From contig JBAJFG010000047.1 of assembly GCA_037903475.1 (NCBI GenBank), positions 4,006,001-4,070,000 on the forward strand: a stretch of 64,000 nucleotides of DNA, in the 5' to 3' direction. The notes beneath the pieces are model-generated. The model was not told where the DNA came from and did not search any database. It worked only from the letters and a program-made list of their open reading frames with translations. Position 1 is the first letter of the stretch. Each line of letters starts with the position of its first letter. Below, one piece after another: positions 25,069 to 38,900 of this stretch. The position numbers were made by a program, and so were the translations under genes. The DNA is from Ancylostoma caninum (Eukaryota; Nematoda; Chromadorea; Rhabditida; Ancylostomatidae).

Positions 25069-26325
25069 CAGGGTGGCCGAGAAGTATGGGCATCACATAA
25101 AACGTCATCTTTCCTTTTCTAACAGCAATTATTTTATCTTTTCCATTATGACAGCTGCGCAACCACATGCAAAATTAGTTTCACAACGAATTTTAGAAGT
25201 TGCGTTCCTTAGCTTCGATACAGGTCTTCAATCTTGCCATCACGGAATCCCCTATGCGCCACAGGTAGCTCTCACCAATTTCTGACCAGCACTACGGAGT
25301 TAGCGCTGTACTTGTTCTGAGTTAGTGATATTCTTGTTCTCCAGTTTTTCCACCATGTAACCTCTAACGGAGGCATCCAAGGTGTTCAAGTCTCGAGTGC
25401 AGGAAGACCTTTAATTCTTGTTAAGGAATCCGTGGGACGCCTGCTCTAGGTAGGCAATGGTGTTTTGGCCTCATGAGCTGGAGATTTCCCTTTTCTGAGG
25501 AATCGTGTTGGCATTTTTCTAAACCCATTGGACGAGCACTTTCCCAAGAATCCCGTCTTGCTTCAAAGTTGCCTCCTCTTTCTCGATTTTGTTCAAGAAA
25601 ACTAGAGATGTTCTCGCATTTGTGGTCACTTTTTCTCAAACCATCACACCGCCGGCAGACAACGATCTTGTGACGAGTCTCTTTTGTGAAGAGTTTTGCG
25701 CATTTCGCAAATTGGCTGCCTGTTCAGAGGTCGTGAACTACCCAAATAAGGAAAATTTTCTTACCAACCCATAGCACACCTCGGGTGCGCCGCACCTATC
25801 AGACGCTCAATAGCCACCTCAAACCTGTCAATTATGGCAACAATGGTTCAATGCTGTGGCTTGGAATGCAGTAGAGGCAAAGTCTTAACTTCGTTCTGAC
25901 AATTACTTAGACGGAAAAACGTACAACACTCAGACTTTTTGCCATCTTGTTTGCGCCCACTCCTCCATTTCAGGTGATCCTATTCCAAATGATCGGAGTA
26001 ATCCTGCTTGTGTTCATCGATCGGGGGCGGCCCGGTTTTCTTTTCATTTTGATATCCCCTTCAGCATACCGCTTAATGATCTTATGTACTGTTCGAAAAG
26101 AAGTTTTGAAGTTCTCTTGTTATTGCTGCGGTGAATTCTCCAGACTATGCGAGGAGTACAATGGATTCGCGGTCTGGACACGCTCGCGTGACTCAGGAAA
26201 ACCAACTGAGCTTTAAATCAAAAGAAAGAAGATTTTATGACGTCTCCAAACGAAGATGTGATAGAAGTCAAAAATAAAAAAATAAGAGCGCTAAATGAGG
26301 CGCCCATACTTTTCGGCCACCATGT
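25069..26325 (-). mobile_element. decayed Tc1/mariner-like element, minus strand
   Basis: The left end cagggtggccgagaagtatg and the right end catacttttcggccacc are inverted repeats of each other, with TA next to the left end. Total length is about 1.26 kb. The minus strand holds broken transposase-like sequence, including the block near 25230-25180 reading RLKTCIEA, resembling the C-terminal part of mariner-type transposases. It is heavily degraded. The plus-strand open frame at 25947-26216 is antisense to it. Confidence 0.6.
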
Positions 26326-26579
26326 GTATAAGGGATGCCTAAAAGTTTCTTAATCTTCTTAATAGCCATACATTTGGTTTTTTTTTCAGATGCAATAGGT
26401 AGTTTCCAAACATCAGCCCACTTATCTATGTAATCAATAGCTGCCTGAATAGCACATGAATCCTCAGCTTTCTTTAAACTCTCATGAATTTTTATGTCAT
26501 CAATTAAAAATTTGTGATATAGTCCCTTTATGATAAGTGTGTATAAACGGATTTGGCTAGTTGAAAACCAAGGCGTCAA
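26268..26579 (-). pseudogene. non-LTR reverse transcriptase fragment
   Basis: The minus-strand translation shows LIDDIKIHESLKKAED followed by AIDYIDKWADVWKLPIASEK. This is the catalytic xxDD block and following helix region of LINE-type reverse transcriptases (usual form FADDIK). Only this short part survives. It overlaps the right end of the neighbouring TIR element. Confidence 0.7.
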
Positions 26580-26916
26580 CTAGAGCGAAAACCTGGTAGA
26601 TTGGCAAAAATCAAACATTTGAGGATACTCACAACTCACACATATGCATATCATTGGTATCCAGAAAGCGCCATTATCCGTTTTTTTTTTGGAAGCCATG
26701 AATGTACTTAAAAGTTTATTTATATAAAAGAGAAGACTCGTATTAAGAGTTGTCCAACCTGACAAAGCCCAAATGTCTCATTCTATCTAATGCTTCGAGT
26801 GTGGTAGCAGGTTTAGCACCTGCCGGAATGTTTTTCTGATTTCGCGCTTTGCTGAATTAATTGACACGTGGCATGTAGCATGGCAAATGATTTCAATTTC
26901 TGCCGAGTGTCTCGTC

Positions 26917-29900
26917 ATGATAACATGCAGCGAATTCGATCCAGATCCTCCTACCTACAAGACTATCATGTCAGTTTTATCTGTAATAACTCCTCCAGTA
27001 AATATCTTTGCAATATTCTGCATTATAAGGAAGTCTCCAAATCAGATGGGTAGCTATAAATGGTTTCTCCTCGCTTACCAGTCTACTTCAACGACATTTG
27101 ATATTTTGCTAACCGTTCTTGTACTACCTGTGGTATTTTTTCCAATTCCTATGGGCTACCCTGACTCTGTGATTGCACGAAATCTATCGCTTAGCGCAAA
27201 CGTTGCGCTTAGCACGATTGTGACCACGGTCCCAGTCCTGGCAGTGTGCATTGTCGTCTTATTTTTATACAGATGTCACGTCATCATTCCTAACCAACAC
27301 GTTCTCAAAGTTAATAGAAAAGGTAAGACGGTTCAGCATAGGAAAGATATTAATTTTTACGGGCCTGTATTTCCACGGAAGTAAGTCTATCCGGAGAAGT
27401 CTCAAAAGTATTATCTCGCCTCACGATGGTATCAAGCTATCAACAGGATCCGGTCCTATTTGATGTGCTGATTCCTATCTTGTACGTGAAACCCGAAAAG
27501 GAGCTCAAAAAGCCCTATTTTTAAGACGAAATTTAACATTGACGTTAGCCAGTTTACTTGCTAGAAAACTAGAGGAAGCATGTGAGAAGTTCGCTCATCA
27601 AAATGAACATCTCAGCAGTAGCTATTATCTACGGAGCAAGTGTCGTCGCATTGAAAACTATCCCAAACCCTCAGCAAACTTCTGCTGAACAATTAGGCTT
27701 TCCGTCCATTGGCCGAGAAATTCGAAATTCCCGGCTGAAAGGTTCCCTAACGTATGGGGTTTCGACGTTTCTCTGAAACCAAAAGTGCATTTTAGCGCAC
27801 GGCTGTTCCCAAATGTTCGGCTCACGTAAGAATTTAGAACGTAAGCGTTGAAGTGACATACTGCCTTGAACGGTCGTTAGCATGAGTTCTTATTGTATCA
27901 AGTGAAAAAATTGCAAATACGTTCTGAAAAATTGTTCCAAAAATCTTCTTGAAAAAAATAGGTAACAGCACCGTTTCTCAGGAGTCTCTCAGCCCTATTT
28001 TTATGTAAAATACACGCTCTTGCTTCGCCTCCTCTTCAATGCGGTTGCGGTTGAAAAAAAAATGTGATGAAAGTCAGAAGGTAGGGATGGGACTGGGAGA
28101 TATGAGAAAAATTAGGACCCACTACATTGTGGGCTGGACAGCCGGAATTTTACCAAGAACAATTGATATCTTCAAAAACGGGCGCGGGTTTTGGCCGAGT
28201 CCCGCCATGAAACCCTGTGAATTGAATGCATTTCGTTTTCCCTTTGCGCCAAACCACGCACCGCAATGGCTTTCGCGCCGGAGAAAACTCGTCCGCGAGT
28301 GAACACGGCCAGGCGTGTTCGCGATGAATGTTCCATTTTCTCCGCAGGTAAGCCATCATTGTCTGTGTTCGTTTCACATTTATGATGTGCTGAGTCTGTA
28401 CTTCACCACCCGCAGCTCGGCTCAGAGTCGAGAATTTGAGCTCCTGCTGCCTTTGAATCTCTTTGCGCACCACCAAGTCATCCATCCTTGAATTGATACC
28501 AGAGGAGCTGGGAAGATGGGCGATACGCTGATTTGATCCACCAGCTACTGTCGATATTTCATCGCACAGGCAAATACGCATTCGATTACTATGTGATTAT
28601 CACATGAAGTCGTATGCATGATGCATTCCAGAAAAGAACTATTTTTTTTGCACCCTACCGTCAATGTTTACGGGCATCACATTCAAATTGATTCATAAGA
28701 ATTCGTCCAGGAAAAAAATCCTGCGCATGACATAACGCCGCAATTTAGATCAGGAAAACACAGCACAACGTTTTAGCGAAAGAGGGCATGGTGGGCAGCT
28801 CGTATCTGCTGGGCAAGCTCAGTACCATTAGGAAAGGGGGTGAAAAAGTGGTCATTGGTGTTGTTGTTGTGCCTCATGTAAGCATTTGATCTCCACTACT
28901 CCAACATTCTCTGTAGAAGTCTCGATAATGGAAACTATTATATAAATAAAACTAAACGCATTTACTCTTAGTATTGCTACGAAATGGAAACAAAGGCAAA
29001 TCCCGCATATTTGCATCCTTAGCACAAGCGCTATGAGGAGATTCGTTCCCTGCCGTTATTTACGATTTTTATGAATTTTAGACCATTTTTCGTAAAATCG
29101 CAAATCGTAAAAAAATTGCCAAAAAGTTGCCGTAAATCATAAGTCGTAAATCGTAAATTGTAACTACGCACATCCCTGATGAGGAATTGAAATGAAGCCT
29201 ATGAAAACTTATGACTTTTTCATGAAGATTTCCTTTGAGAAATCTGCCAGCTCATTTTTGAGTAAGGCCTCTCAATTCTCTGAGAAAGAACGGCAATAAG
29301 TGGGAGAAGATGCTGCTAAACTTTGTACTAGACGTATTACGCTGTTCGGGCTGTGTTCCTATCAAAAACGATAGGATTACGTCAATTTTGTCATGCCGCC
29401 CACCTTTCCCAACACCATTTTTCTCGTTTCCAATTTAGCAAGTTCAGCGTTGCCTTTTATTAGTTTAGCGAGAAAGGGTTGCCCGAAATTTTCTCAGTAG
29501 CTCTTTCAATTCAAAAGTAGCACAATTTGCTTCTGAATGCACTCTCATCTTAAAGTGGTAAATTTTGCTTCTAGTTAGAGCAGCAATATGCAGAAATAGA
29601 TGGCACAGGTTCTCTACGTTGAAAAAGGTGTATTGTGATGCACTGCACTGTGCTCCATCACTTAGAGTGGGTAGTCATAGCTCCTATCAACAGGTGGAAA
29701 TGGGGAATGTTACTAGTCATGTGGTTTGAAATATTGATGAAAAGATGTTTTCAATAGTAATAAAAAGCTGCTAGTACTGAGTACTGCCTGAGACGATATT
29801 TGGTAACTAGCTTGAATTCAGGACAGACTTCATTGATTGCTGTACTTCTTTTCATGTTTTGTGGGCCTGTCATCCTCAGTTTAGTATGGATATCTCCTGA

Positions 29901-30757
29901 CCAAGTGGAGGCTCGAAAATCAGTTTTGGCAGTCAGTCGTTGTCCTTTAACCACTAAAAGTATTGGCAAGTTCAATCTCAATGGATTTTCAGGAGTATTC
30001 ATGTGCCCAGTCAGTCATAGATGCTCCTAGACTTCATATTTATACTGAACTAAGCGTGCGACCTCTCGCCTATGCCGGGATGGCTGTAGCCGCCTTAGCA
30101 GCAGGTGTTTCTCTATCTGCGATATTGTTATCTTTCTATTTTCTCAGCAGGATGAACCACTTATCACAAAGAACAAAACATATGCAGAAACGATTTCTGG
30201 TCAACCTTTGTGTGCAGGTAACTTGAATTAGCGCAGAATTCAAAGATGTTGTTTGCCTTTCCTAGGCCGCTATTCCTACCTTTGGTCTTCTCATACCTTT
30301 AATAATAATTCTAAAGAGCAGAGGATTCGTTCTTGGACAAGGTAAGCCTCATTGAGACTACCAAGACGGACACCACCCACTGCCATGAAGTGCGCAGCCA
30401 GTGAGAGAAATGTCTCAGATTCATCGCTCCAAAAAAGCACCTCTCACCACTACGAAGGGGAGGTTTTTTTCCAGATGCAGGGAATGTGACATTTTGCTGC
30501 ATGGCAGCTCACGGCTTCACATCCCCTTTGTCGCTAATACTCTGCAATGATGCCTATAGGACCTTCGTTGTTGCTCGTCTAAGACTCAGTTTGTTTGTTT
30601 TTGTTGAGACATCTCTAAACGAGTGCTCATAATGTGATTCGAACTTAATCACTCACTTCCATGATTCTGTCTACTTCTTTCAGGATGCATTCGTATGAAG
30701 CAAAAGCCTGTTGCGAGCACCTCAGAGCTGATCATCAGGCGACTACCTGCTCAATAA
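26917..30757 (+). CDS. chemoreceptor R4, Srh/Sri-type 7TM GPCR (six exons, 334 aa)
   Basis: Intact sister of pseudogene R3. Exons: 26917-27322, 29822-29931, 29993-30217, 30266-30341, 30475-30588, 30684-30757. The join is in phase to 334 residues and TAA. The start MITCSEFDPDPP gives the 406-nt first exon; an in-frame upstream ATG at 26887 was not used for that reason. Features: Cys4, SYKWFLLAYQSTSTTFD, PVVFFPIPMGYPDS, SPDQVEARK at the end of exon 2, YSCAQSVIDAPRLHIYT before TM5, LSQRTKHMQKRFL before TM6, TM7 with HGFTSPLS and NDAYRTF, and a basic tail CIRMKQK. Exon 4 is 76 nt rather than 82 (two codons shorter). Intron 1 is 2.5 kb and carries a TTAA-type repeat. The donor of exon 2 is gtcagt. 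Confidence 0.9.
28190..28457. mobile_element. TTAA-bounded repeat, copy B (truncated)
   Basis: Lies in intron 1 of R4. It matches copies A and C from the block atgaaaccctgtgaattgaa to the end ctgctgccttt. The left arm is missing and the right TTAA is changed to TTGA, so this is an older, truncated copy. Confidence 0.75.
29040..29165. repeat. AT-rich aaatcgtaaa repeat
   Basis: Several direct and inverted copies of gatttacgattt/cgtaaatcgtaa occur in intron 1 of R4. Origin unknown. Confidence 0.5.
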
Positions 30758-32929
30758 ACGAGCCAAATGTCTGTACCTGCAACCACGAGAGGATTCAAAG
30801 TTCTCGTGGAAAATTGAAGAATTTGTTAGCTATGGAAGCTGCTAACGGAACTTGAACGTATATTTTGAAACTAAGAGTCCATTTAGCGCTGTTGCTTTCC
30901 TTAGAATAACAAAGAAATGGATGCTGTAAGATGTGAGATCACTTTGACAATTACATTGTTATTTGAGTAATTTTACTGGATTAAACCATTTGTAAAGGTA
31001 AATGAATATTCACGCCCATGGCCTGTTACTCAATTCATGCTTGCAGCGTTCGAATACCAGAGAGCCTTACCCTTTTCGTGGGCTTGACACTAACGTTTCA
31101 AAGTAAATGTGAATTGCTTCACCACTCAAAAGCAGCATCGGAGTGCAGCATGGGTGCAATAAACCGAACCACAGCTTTGCATTTTGCTTTGTAGGAAAGG
31201 AAAGGCAAATGGCGGAAAATATGGGAAGGTACCGACAATTCCCTACTTGGAACTCCACCAATACAGGGGATTCCTACAGCTAGCTCTGAGGTCGCTACAT
31301 AATTTTTGAGAGAATGGTGGCTTTTGGGAACACCTATTTCTAGTTAGGCGATGAACAGTCCTACACTTGACAGAATCAATTCAATTAAACGCCGCTCTCA
31401 TATGTAAGGTTTGGTGAGGCGAGAGACGAATCGAATACTTACTTACATACAATTAAAACGCATGATAAATATCACTAAGAACACTGAGATGTTGACAAAT
31501 AACGGATACAGCGATTCTTCGTCCTGCTTTGTCTTTCCACGGACTCCAGAGTTCCGAAATATGCAAATGTTCAATGGAAGAACTGTGCGAAGTACGGCAC
31601 GCCAGGAATGTAGTGACTTAGGTCATGTTCTCCATGTAACTGAATGCGCTGTGTGCTCGTCTGTCTCACCACGGTAAGAGATTGTAACATGGTGAACGCC
31701 ATCTAATAGCGAAATCCCGTAAGCTGGTACATTTTGAGGATGAAATTCGAAAAAGGCTGCCAAGCCCACAACTGTGCCAATTGTAACTGGTAATTCATCA
31801 CTCTTCTTGTTCATCTCACATTTGTGATGCGCTTACAGTGTTTCCACCTGTGGCACTTTAACTCGAGGTGAAAAGCCTCGATTTTTGCTGATATGTTCTG
31901 CTGTTCTGTAGCTAATTCTGTAATAGCTTGTTTCTACTCCTCCACTTCTAATTCTCCAAAGCAGACCCGGTTTTTTTTGTACCACTCTCTCTGTTACGTA
32001 TTTGTACTGTAACCTAATGAACGGCTCACAAGTGCACAATAACAGTGGCTGTCGTATGTCCAAGTCATATTTACGTAAACGAAAGTGGTTATTTTTGGTT
32101 ACCTATTTGGAAGAACTATTGGGTGTTACCATACCTAACAGTTCCCCCGCTCAGAAGTGATTTCAATCATACCTTGTTTATCTTGTGAATTCACGAGCGA
32201 ATTACTTGTTTACATAAACCACATGCTGTGTTTTCAGCGCAAAGTAGCTGCATTTCCATTGTTCGTCATTTGGTTGAGTTATGTATTAGAGGTGAACAAT
32301 CTACTATCTCATCCTTGATAAACAGTCGTACTCCATCATCTACTAACCCCTCTATGGGACGCTAGAAGGTGGGGGGGGGGGAGGGTGCTGCCACCTGAAG
32401 TTTGTGCAAAGCGTCAGAAGTTTAACAAGGAAGCAAAACTAAACATCAACTCAGAGCTCAAATATGGAATTTCATTTATGAGTTGATTTATGAGTTTTTG
32501 AGTTGATTTATGAGTTTTTTTATATTCCACCAGCCTGACCGTCAGGCCAACGCCGCACTTCCAGTCTATTCCAGCCTTGCTCTGTGAAGTACTGTTTTTT
32601 TTTGTCACTGCGTTTGCTACACGCCTATGAATCCATGGACCCATCATGACCAGTCACCCCACACTCCGCAATTCTCCAAATGACTTTACTACCTGTGATC
32701 AATTCAATGTGACCGATGCAGTGCGAATAATCACTTCAATTGATCCAAGTCCAAGCTTCACGTTATTGTGTTACTCCAGGTGAGCTGCTCCTTGCCCATA
32801 AATGGAGGAAGTGTAGGCGGTCGACTGAGACACGAACAGGAGTATGGAAGGGAGCAGAAAGGAAAATAACGCTTATATGGAAGAGAAATATACATGAGCG
32901 CTGAAGCAATCTTCCAAAGATGGTTGATT
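30758..32929. other. intergenic R4-R5, first part
   Basis: No supported exon. A short tandem of tttatgagttgat units lies at 32473-32520 and a G-run at 32370. Nothing else was recognised. Confidence 0.35.
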
Positions 32930-33290
32930 CGCTGCGTAGAGCCCACACTATTTCAGTACTTTGGAGTGTATCTCTCCCGATTGGGTACCCTGGCGTTTTA
33001 GACAATATTGAGTCAAGACGGAGCCATTCTCTATCGGTTAACCCGTGTCCTGACGTTTTCCCCACTACTGGAGCACAGCGCACACATTCTACATCGGTGC
33101 ACCCATATCCTGTACTCCCCCTCACTAATGGGCCGCGGCGCTCACATTCTACATCGGTGTGCCCGTATCCTGGTGTTTTCTCGCACTTTAGGGCTCGGCG
33201 CACCCGTCGTTAATCGGTGAACTCGTATCTTGACGTTTTCAAACTGCTGGGCTCTGGCACACGTGTCAACCATCGGTGATCCGCACCCCT
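32930..33290. repeat. degenerate minisatellite, period about 60 bp
   Basis: Five to six diverged units share cacattctacatcggtg...cgtatcctg...ttttc..., for example at about 33083, 33143 and 33203. Both strands stay open across it only because the unit length is near a multiple of three. This is not evidence of a protein. Confidence 0.8.
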
Positions 33291-35241
33291 CGTAAATATC
33301 GAGAGTAATGGAAGAAAGAGGCTAAGAAATATTTGGAAATTTGATTAATTGCATAACTGTTCCAGAAAATGTCATAATAACCTATGATGATGTGTTTATC
33401 CTGTGTATTGAGTGCACTGCCCTTTTCAAAAAGAAAGGGAAGAGAAATTTTCAAAAAGAAAGGACTCCGTTGCTGCAGAATCTCTGTGGGACCTCAATGA
33501 AACATGCGCTAAGAGCATGTTTCAAGAGACCGCGAGTAGATACCGTCACTGTAAAACCTTTTTAGAAGGCCTGCTTCCGTGCTTGTGTCACGAACATGTA
33601 CATGCCTAATAACGTTGTAAACAGTAAACAGTAAGAGAGGTGATCTATGGAATAGCGGTGAGGTCCCACCGCGATTGCGAAATCGATGACCGCGATCGAT
33701 CGAAAAAGAAGTTAACTGATGGTTCAACAGAAAGCCCTTTTAAACCATAATTGTAGATATTTGAAGTAAGCTCGGTGAATGAAGACCAGATGCGCTCGCA
33801 CAAGGTTTTACTTTTATAAATGAAGGACATTTTGTCGAGGAAGAACGCCTGTTACCTGGAACATTTGGAAGGCTAAAGGGGAGTGCAAATTGTGGTCTTG
33901 AGCTACTGTGCAACACTAGAGGGTGAATCAAAGAGAATCTACTTCACCAATTTCTCCCACAATGCGCATTCCTCTGATGGCGCCAAATATAACAAACAGT
34001 GGGCCTCAAAGCCAACTTCAAGATACCGAACAGGTCTCCTAGTAATAGCTCTCACCAGTGTTTTCAGAACGGCGTTGACGTCATCTAATTTTAGTCAATA
34101 ATTTTGGGACACGTCTCTCCGAAACTAAATCACCTGGGCCAACATTGGGCTACGACTTTGTTGGGCATTCCCTGCTATATAGGTTGGTAGCATTTCATGT
34201 CCAACCGCACCCTTGCTATCCAGTTCGTGTCCACGAAACTGTTTGGGACGAATTTCAGCGGACGGATACACTTTGATTCACCCTCTAAAATCCCAGCAAG
34301 AGTAGGTAGATCTGAACAGGAATGGAAGGACAGAAAGAGGAAGAAATGGGCTTTGAAACATGTACAAAATATATGGTGGAAGCACTGTTTCACATTCCGA
34401 AGCGTTATTCCAAACTTCGTAGTTCAAAAATCCGGCATTGATTTTGCAACAAGCTAATATATCACTGTTGCCACTATTTGCGTTTTTGTGAACTTCACCT
34501 GAACATTTCCGAATCTAAGGAGGCTGTCTAAATCAATAGTCACCCTTTGCCATAGGTACAGCGAAAGCAAAAGCAGTTTCAGAGGGCTAAGCATTCAACA
34601 TTGTTAGTGAAATTATGCATGGTGGAGTATACAAGAAGAGACGTCATGTGCGTGCACCTGACGCCCATCATCGTTCTCCTCAGCAAAGTTGTAAAGTAAG
34701 AAGGAGAAATCTTCTGCCATATTAGAATCCTTCCGCGTTGTTTGCATGAAAACTGGTAAATTTAGGAACAGCTGGCGAGAACCTAGCTTTTTTTCCTCAG
34801 TCGAAGTTGTTGTAAAGCAGGCCGGTCGGGTGACACGGCAGTCTTGTCAGTCGTTGGAAAAACCCATGTGTAGGAATCCTCCGCCTCAAATCTTAAAAGC
34901 TACAGCTCAGTAAGGATCGCAATGCTAATGAAATGAAGCAGTTTATTTGTTGAGTGTTTACCACTGAAAAAGCAAACGTACTTCTGCATAAGCCTTGAAT
35001 TCCAAACAAGAAAATCTTCCGATTTTCGTACGAGATCACCCAGTTGATATAAAATATGCTTGTAATGGAAAGACTGTTTTCAATCGTTGCGGTCATCTCG
35101 TCATTCTACGACTTACCCTCGCAAAATGTTGGATTGAAAAGACTCCGTTTCAGTTTGATATTAGTGTTTCACTGTTTGCTTTTTTTTCGCAACGTCTCTT
35201 CTATTTGAATCAGCTGATGTGTCATCCATGGCCCATAGATC
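33291..35241. other. intergenic upstream of R5
   Basis: No supported exon. A 16-bp inverted pair (agagggtgaatcaaag at about 33909 and ctttgattcaccctct at about 34271) may be the ends of a small 0.38-kb element. Nothing else was recognised. Confidence 0.35.
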
Positions 35242-35765
35242 TTAAAGGCAAGGTCCGGTCAAAATCTTGCCCACCCAGGCTTCTTGCTCTCTGGAATCCA
35301 AACTATATGTGTAGCACGTATCTCAGGTTTGAGACCTCTATATGAGCTCTATCGCTAGATATGGAACAAAAACGTCTTAGCATTACGGTAGCCGTGAGAA
35401 AACGCGCTCCAACCGATAAAGGCTGCGCGAGTGCATACTGAACAATGATGGACGATCAATACATACAACCTGACGAACACTTTGTGAAACTTTCCCCATC
35501 CCATCAAACGGACAACTGGTCGTTTGAATATGATTTTTTTTCCGACGACGCCACAACATACAGCATGTAGGGCGCGCCATATAACGTCATTTGAAAGCAC
35601 GGATGCCGCAAACCCGCAAACGCCGTGCCGAAGTTGGTCGATCGAATATGCTTGTTGTGGGACCTCTTCGGGGATTTTTGTATAGTTTTCGCCCAAGGCA
35701 TCGCTGTGGGCTACGAATCCAATAGAAATTCGGGAGATGGAATTTTGCCCGGACCTTGCCTTTAA
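35242..35765. mobile_element. TTAA-bounded repeat, copy E, upstream of R5
   Basis: Begins TTAAAGGCAAGGTCCGG and ends with its inverse, ccggaccttgcctttaa (about 26-bp TIR). The first nine bases are the same as in copies A, C and D; the interior differs. It ends about 180 bp before the R5 start codon, so it may carry or displace promoter sequence. Confidence 0.75.
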
Positions 35766-35944
35766 GCCTACGGTCTCACTCCATCGCATTACGCAGCTGC
35801 TAAGCTACTGTCTTATGGTTTCTGCTTGCCTCATGTCAATGAAAGACAGGTGAAGTTGAGCGGCAAGAAGTTGGCATAACACTTTTATCGGATACTCGCG
35901 GCTGCAAATTAACATTCCTCTCTTGAAACCTTGAAAGCGCTCTA

Positions 35945-38900
35945 ATGATTGAGTGCAGAGAAATTGATCTTCGACCTCAATCCTATTTCACTATTATGTA
36001 TGTAGCGTCTATTTTTGCACCACCAATAAATCTGTTTACTGTCTACTGTATTATCTGGAAATCCACAAAGCAAATGGGCTCTTTCAAATGGTATTTGCTT
36101 CTATATCAAATTATATCTTCGCTCTTCGACTTCATTTTCACAACAGTTACGCTGCCAGTGATATTCTTCCCACTACCAATGGGCTATACAGGATCATGGA
36201 TAGCTGAATGGTTGAACATCACAGTTCAAACAACTTTACTCATGGTCATACCAGCAATTCCATGCCTTTCTGCCTCTATATACAGCCTTTTCGCTTATCG
36301 TTGCTATATTATTGCTCCTCATGACAATTTTTTCAGAAAACATGAAAGGGGTAAGTTCAGCGTCAACAATATCGGTAAGCTTATTTACTAAATGTACAAA
36401 CTGAAATTTGCTCTCAAAAAGGCATTTTTTCCTTTTCACTTTGGATTGCGTCTGCATTTGCGACTCCACCCCTCACTTTTACAGCTCATATTTACACGAG
36501 TATCACCTTTCTCTCGGTACACCTGCTCCCAACAATCGTCGGATTAGTGAACATTTCACCAGATCAAATGGAGGCGAAGCAATGGATTGTGACGGTGTGC
36601 CTTTACACAATTTCTTTGATCTGCAACCAAACTACCCTTTCACTCAGGTTTTTGCTTTTCGCAGATTGTAGATTACTTCAGAAGTATTCCTGCGCCCACG
36701 CAGCGATGGACGTAGAACGCCTGCACATCTACACTGCGAGCAGTATAAAAAATCTGATGATCTCCTCTCTAGTCTTGCAGACAACAGCTTTGATGCTTAT
36801 AATTAGTGTCTTATGGGCATCTTTCTACTTTCTAAGAAGGAATACTCATTTATCACAGAGGACGCGGCAAATGCAGGGACGATTCCTCACGTATCTTTGT
36901 ATTCAAGTCAGTCCTTTAGAAAAATTCACCACGTGACTCTAGTTGATGTTCCTTGCTCTGTGTAAAAACATATAATAAAACTATATCCAACAAGCAAAGA
37001 GGAAGAATCCAAGCAAACTGTTTGTCGTTTTTCTTGCTTATATTGTTGTAGTTTAGGTTGTCATTCCAACGACGTGTGTAGTGATACCATTACTCTGCGT
37101 AATAACCATACTGGGAGCCACGATATTCACTGTCGAAGGTAAATAAACCCATACGTGATCGTTATTCAATTATTGCAAGAGTAGATGAGCTTTGCAACTT
37201 CCTACTTATTAGATGGAGTAAACCCAATACTTCAACGAAACACATGCATAGGCAAAGAAAATGTCCAGTGTTTGTGTACGTAAACGTCTTCACTATAACG
37301 GTATCTTTTCCAGTGCAGAGACGTACAGACTGCCTCTAAATAATTGGCGGATGTTGTTTGAGGCGAGACCTACTCGACACTTTCACTTGCAGCATACTAT
37401 TATCGCATTTTTCTTTGAGTCCCGCCGTCTGCTATGGAGCCGCGCATGCATTCCATCAATTTTTCTGAGACAGACAGTATATCGAACAGTTTTTCATTAT
37501 TATTAGTATGACAAGACAACTTAGTCTTGGGCTTGATGAAGTGCAATGATTGGAGATTATTCTAAAAATCGTAGTATTCTAATGGCTATGCAAGCTGTCC
37601 ACCACTTCAATGCACAGTGCTTTCCATTCTTGTGGTAGCTTCCCTATCCGGTGTGTACAGATTCCTGACGGAGAGCGATTCATGGAGCGTTCGCTAATGT
37701 AAATATAATTTGTTTGATGTTCTTCTTTGTCAGATTCCTAGGGAATCTCCCACGGAGCTCCCTCATACGATGTTTCCAGCCGGTTAGTCGCCAGGCTACG
37801 TGGCGCGACCCCAGGCAGCGGATGGACAGCTAATCGTGGGCCGAACGCAATCTTGTGCCTGCCCTGAGACGCGGGTGAATTCGGGGGATGGACTCAAATC
37901 AGCTCCACCGTCCATACCCGGGAAGCCCAGCAAACTTCTCGGTGGCATATTACCCCAGAGCTCCCCACAAGGGAATAGAGCCCAGCAAGCCATTTCCTGT
38001 GGGGTTACATTTTTCTCAAGATCGACACAGCAATAATAGAGAGAGTTCCCCTGATCTCGGAAGAGTCACTGGTGCGGCAGCGCCAGTGATGACAAGGTCC
38101 GACGGGTTACCTGGTCTGCCTAAAATCAGAGGGACTATGATGACTATCTGTACCTTCAACGCAAGCACGCTTGCATCGGAGGCTTCCATCGAGGATTTGA
38201 TGATGCACACCAGAAAGATCAGGTACGGCGTCATCGGACTAACCGAGAGGAGGAGACTCCGGCCATTGAACGCCACCTTCGACACTGGAGAAGAACTGTT
38301 TCTTGGAACCTGCGACAGTAGAGGAGTTGGTGGAGTCGGTGTCATCGTCAACACGAACTTGGTCATGAGCATTGATTCATTCGAACAGCTAACAACCTGA
38401 GCCCCAATCTCGTCTTCGTCGTAGCTGGATGTTGGAGCGTAGGCGACGAAGATTGTCAAGGCCGGTATTGATCCACATCTTCCCTACCGCAGACGTCCGA
38501 CTTGGGTTGTTAGCTGTTCACGCACTACCTGTCGGGATGCAAGGTACCTAACCAATGGAAGACCAGCAGTACTATGTTACTGTACAAGAAGGGAGACTCG
38601 CAGGATTTGGCAATTATCGCCCCATCTGCCTACTGTCCGTCGTCTACAAGCTTTTCACGCGAGTGATCCTTAATAGGATCGAAAGGACCCTAGACGAGGG
38701 TTTCGAAAAGGAGCAAGCAGGGTTTCGAAAAGGATTCAGTACGATCGACCACATACACACCGTACTAGACTCATCGAAGTATCGCGAGAGTATAAGATGC
38801 CCCTCTGTCTCACGTTCATCGATTTGAAGAAAGCCTTCGACTCTGTTGAGATGGAAGCCGTGTTGGAAGCCCTGGGCAACCAGGGCATACCTACTCAATA

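Noticed and set aside
25947..26216. Plus-strand open frame after a good acceptor, hydrophobic then RLMILCTVRKEVLKF, resembling a GPCR C-terminus
   Set aside because: It lies antisense inside the TIR-bounded mariner-like element, has no partner exons, and does not match the array receptors.
32763..33213. Overlapping long open frames on both strands with 20-residue repeats
   Set aside because: They come from the 60-bp minisatellite. Being open on both strands follows from the period, and there is no splice or start context.
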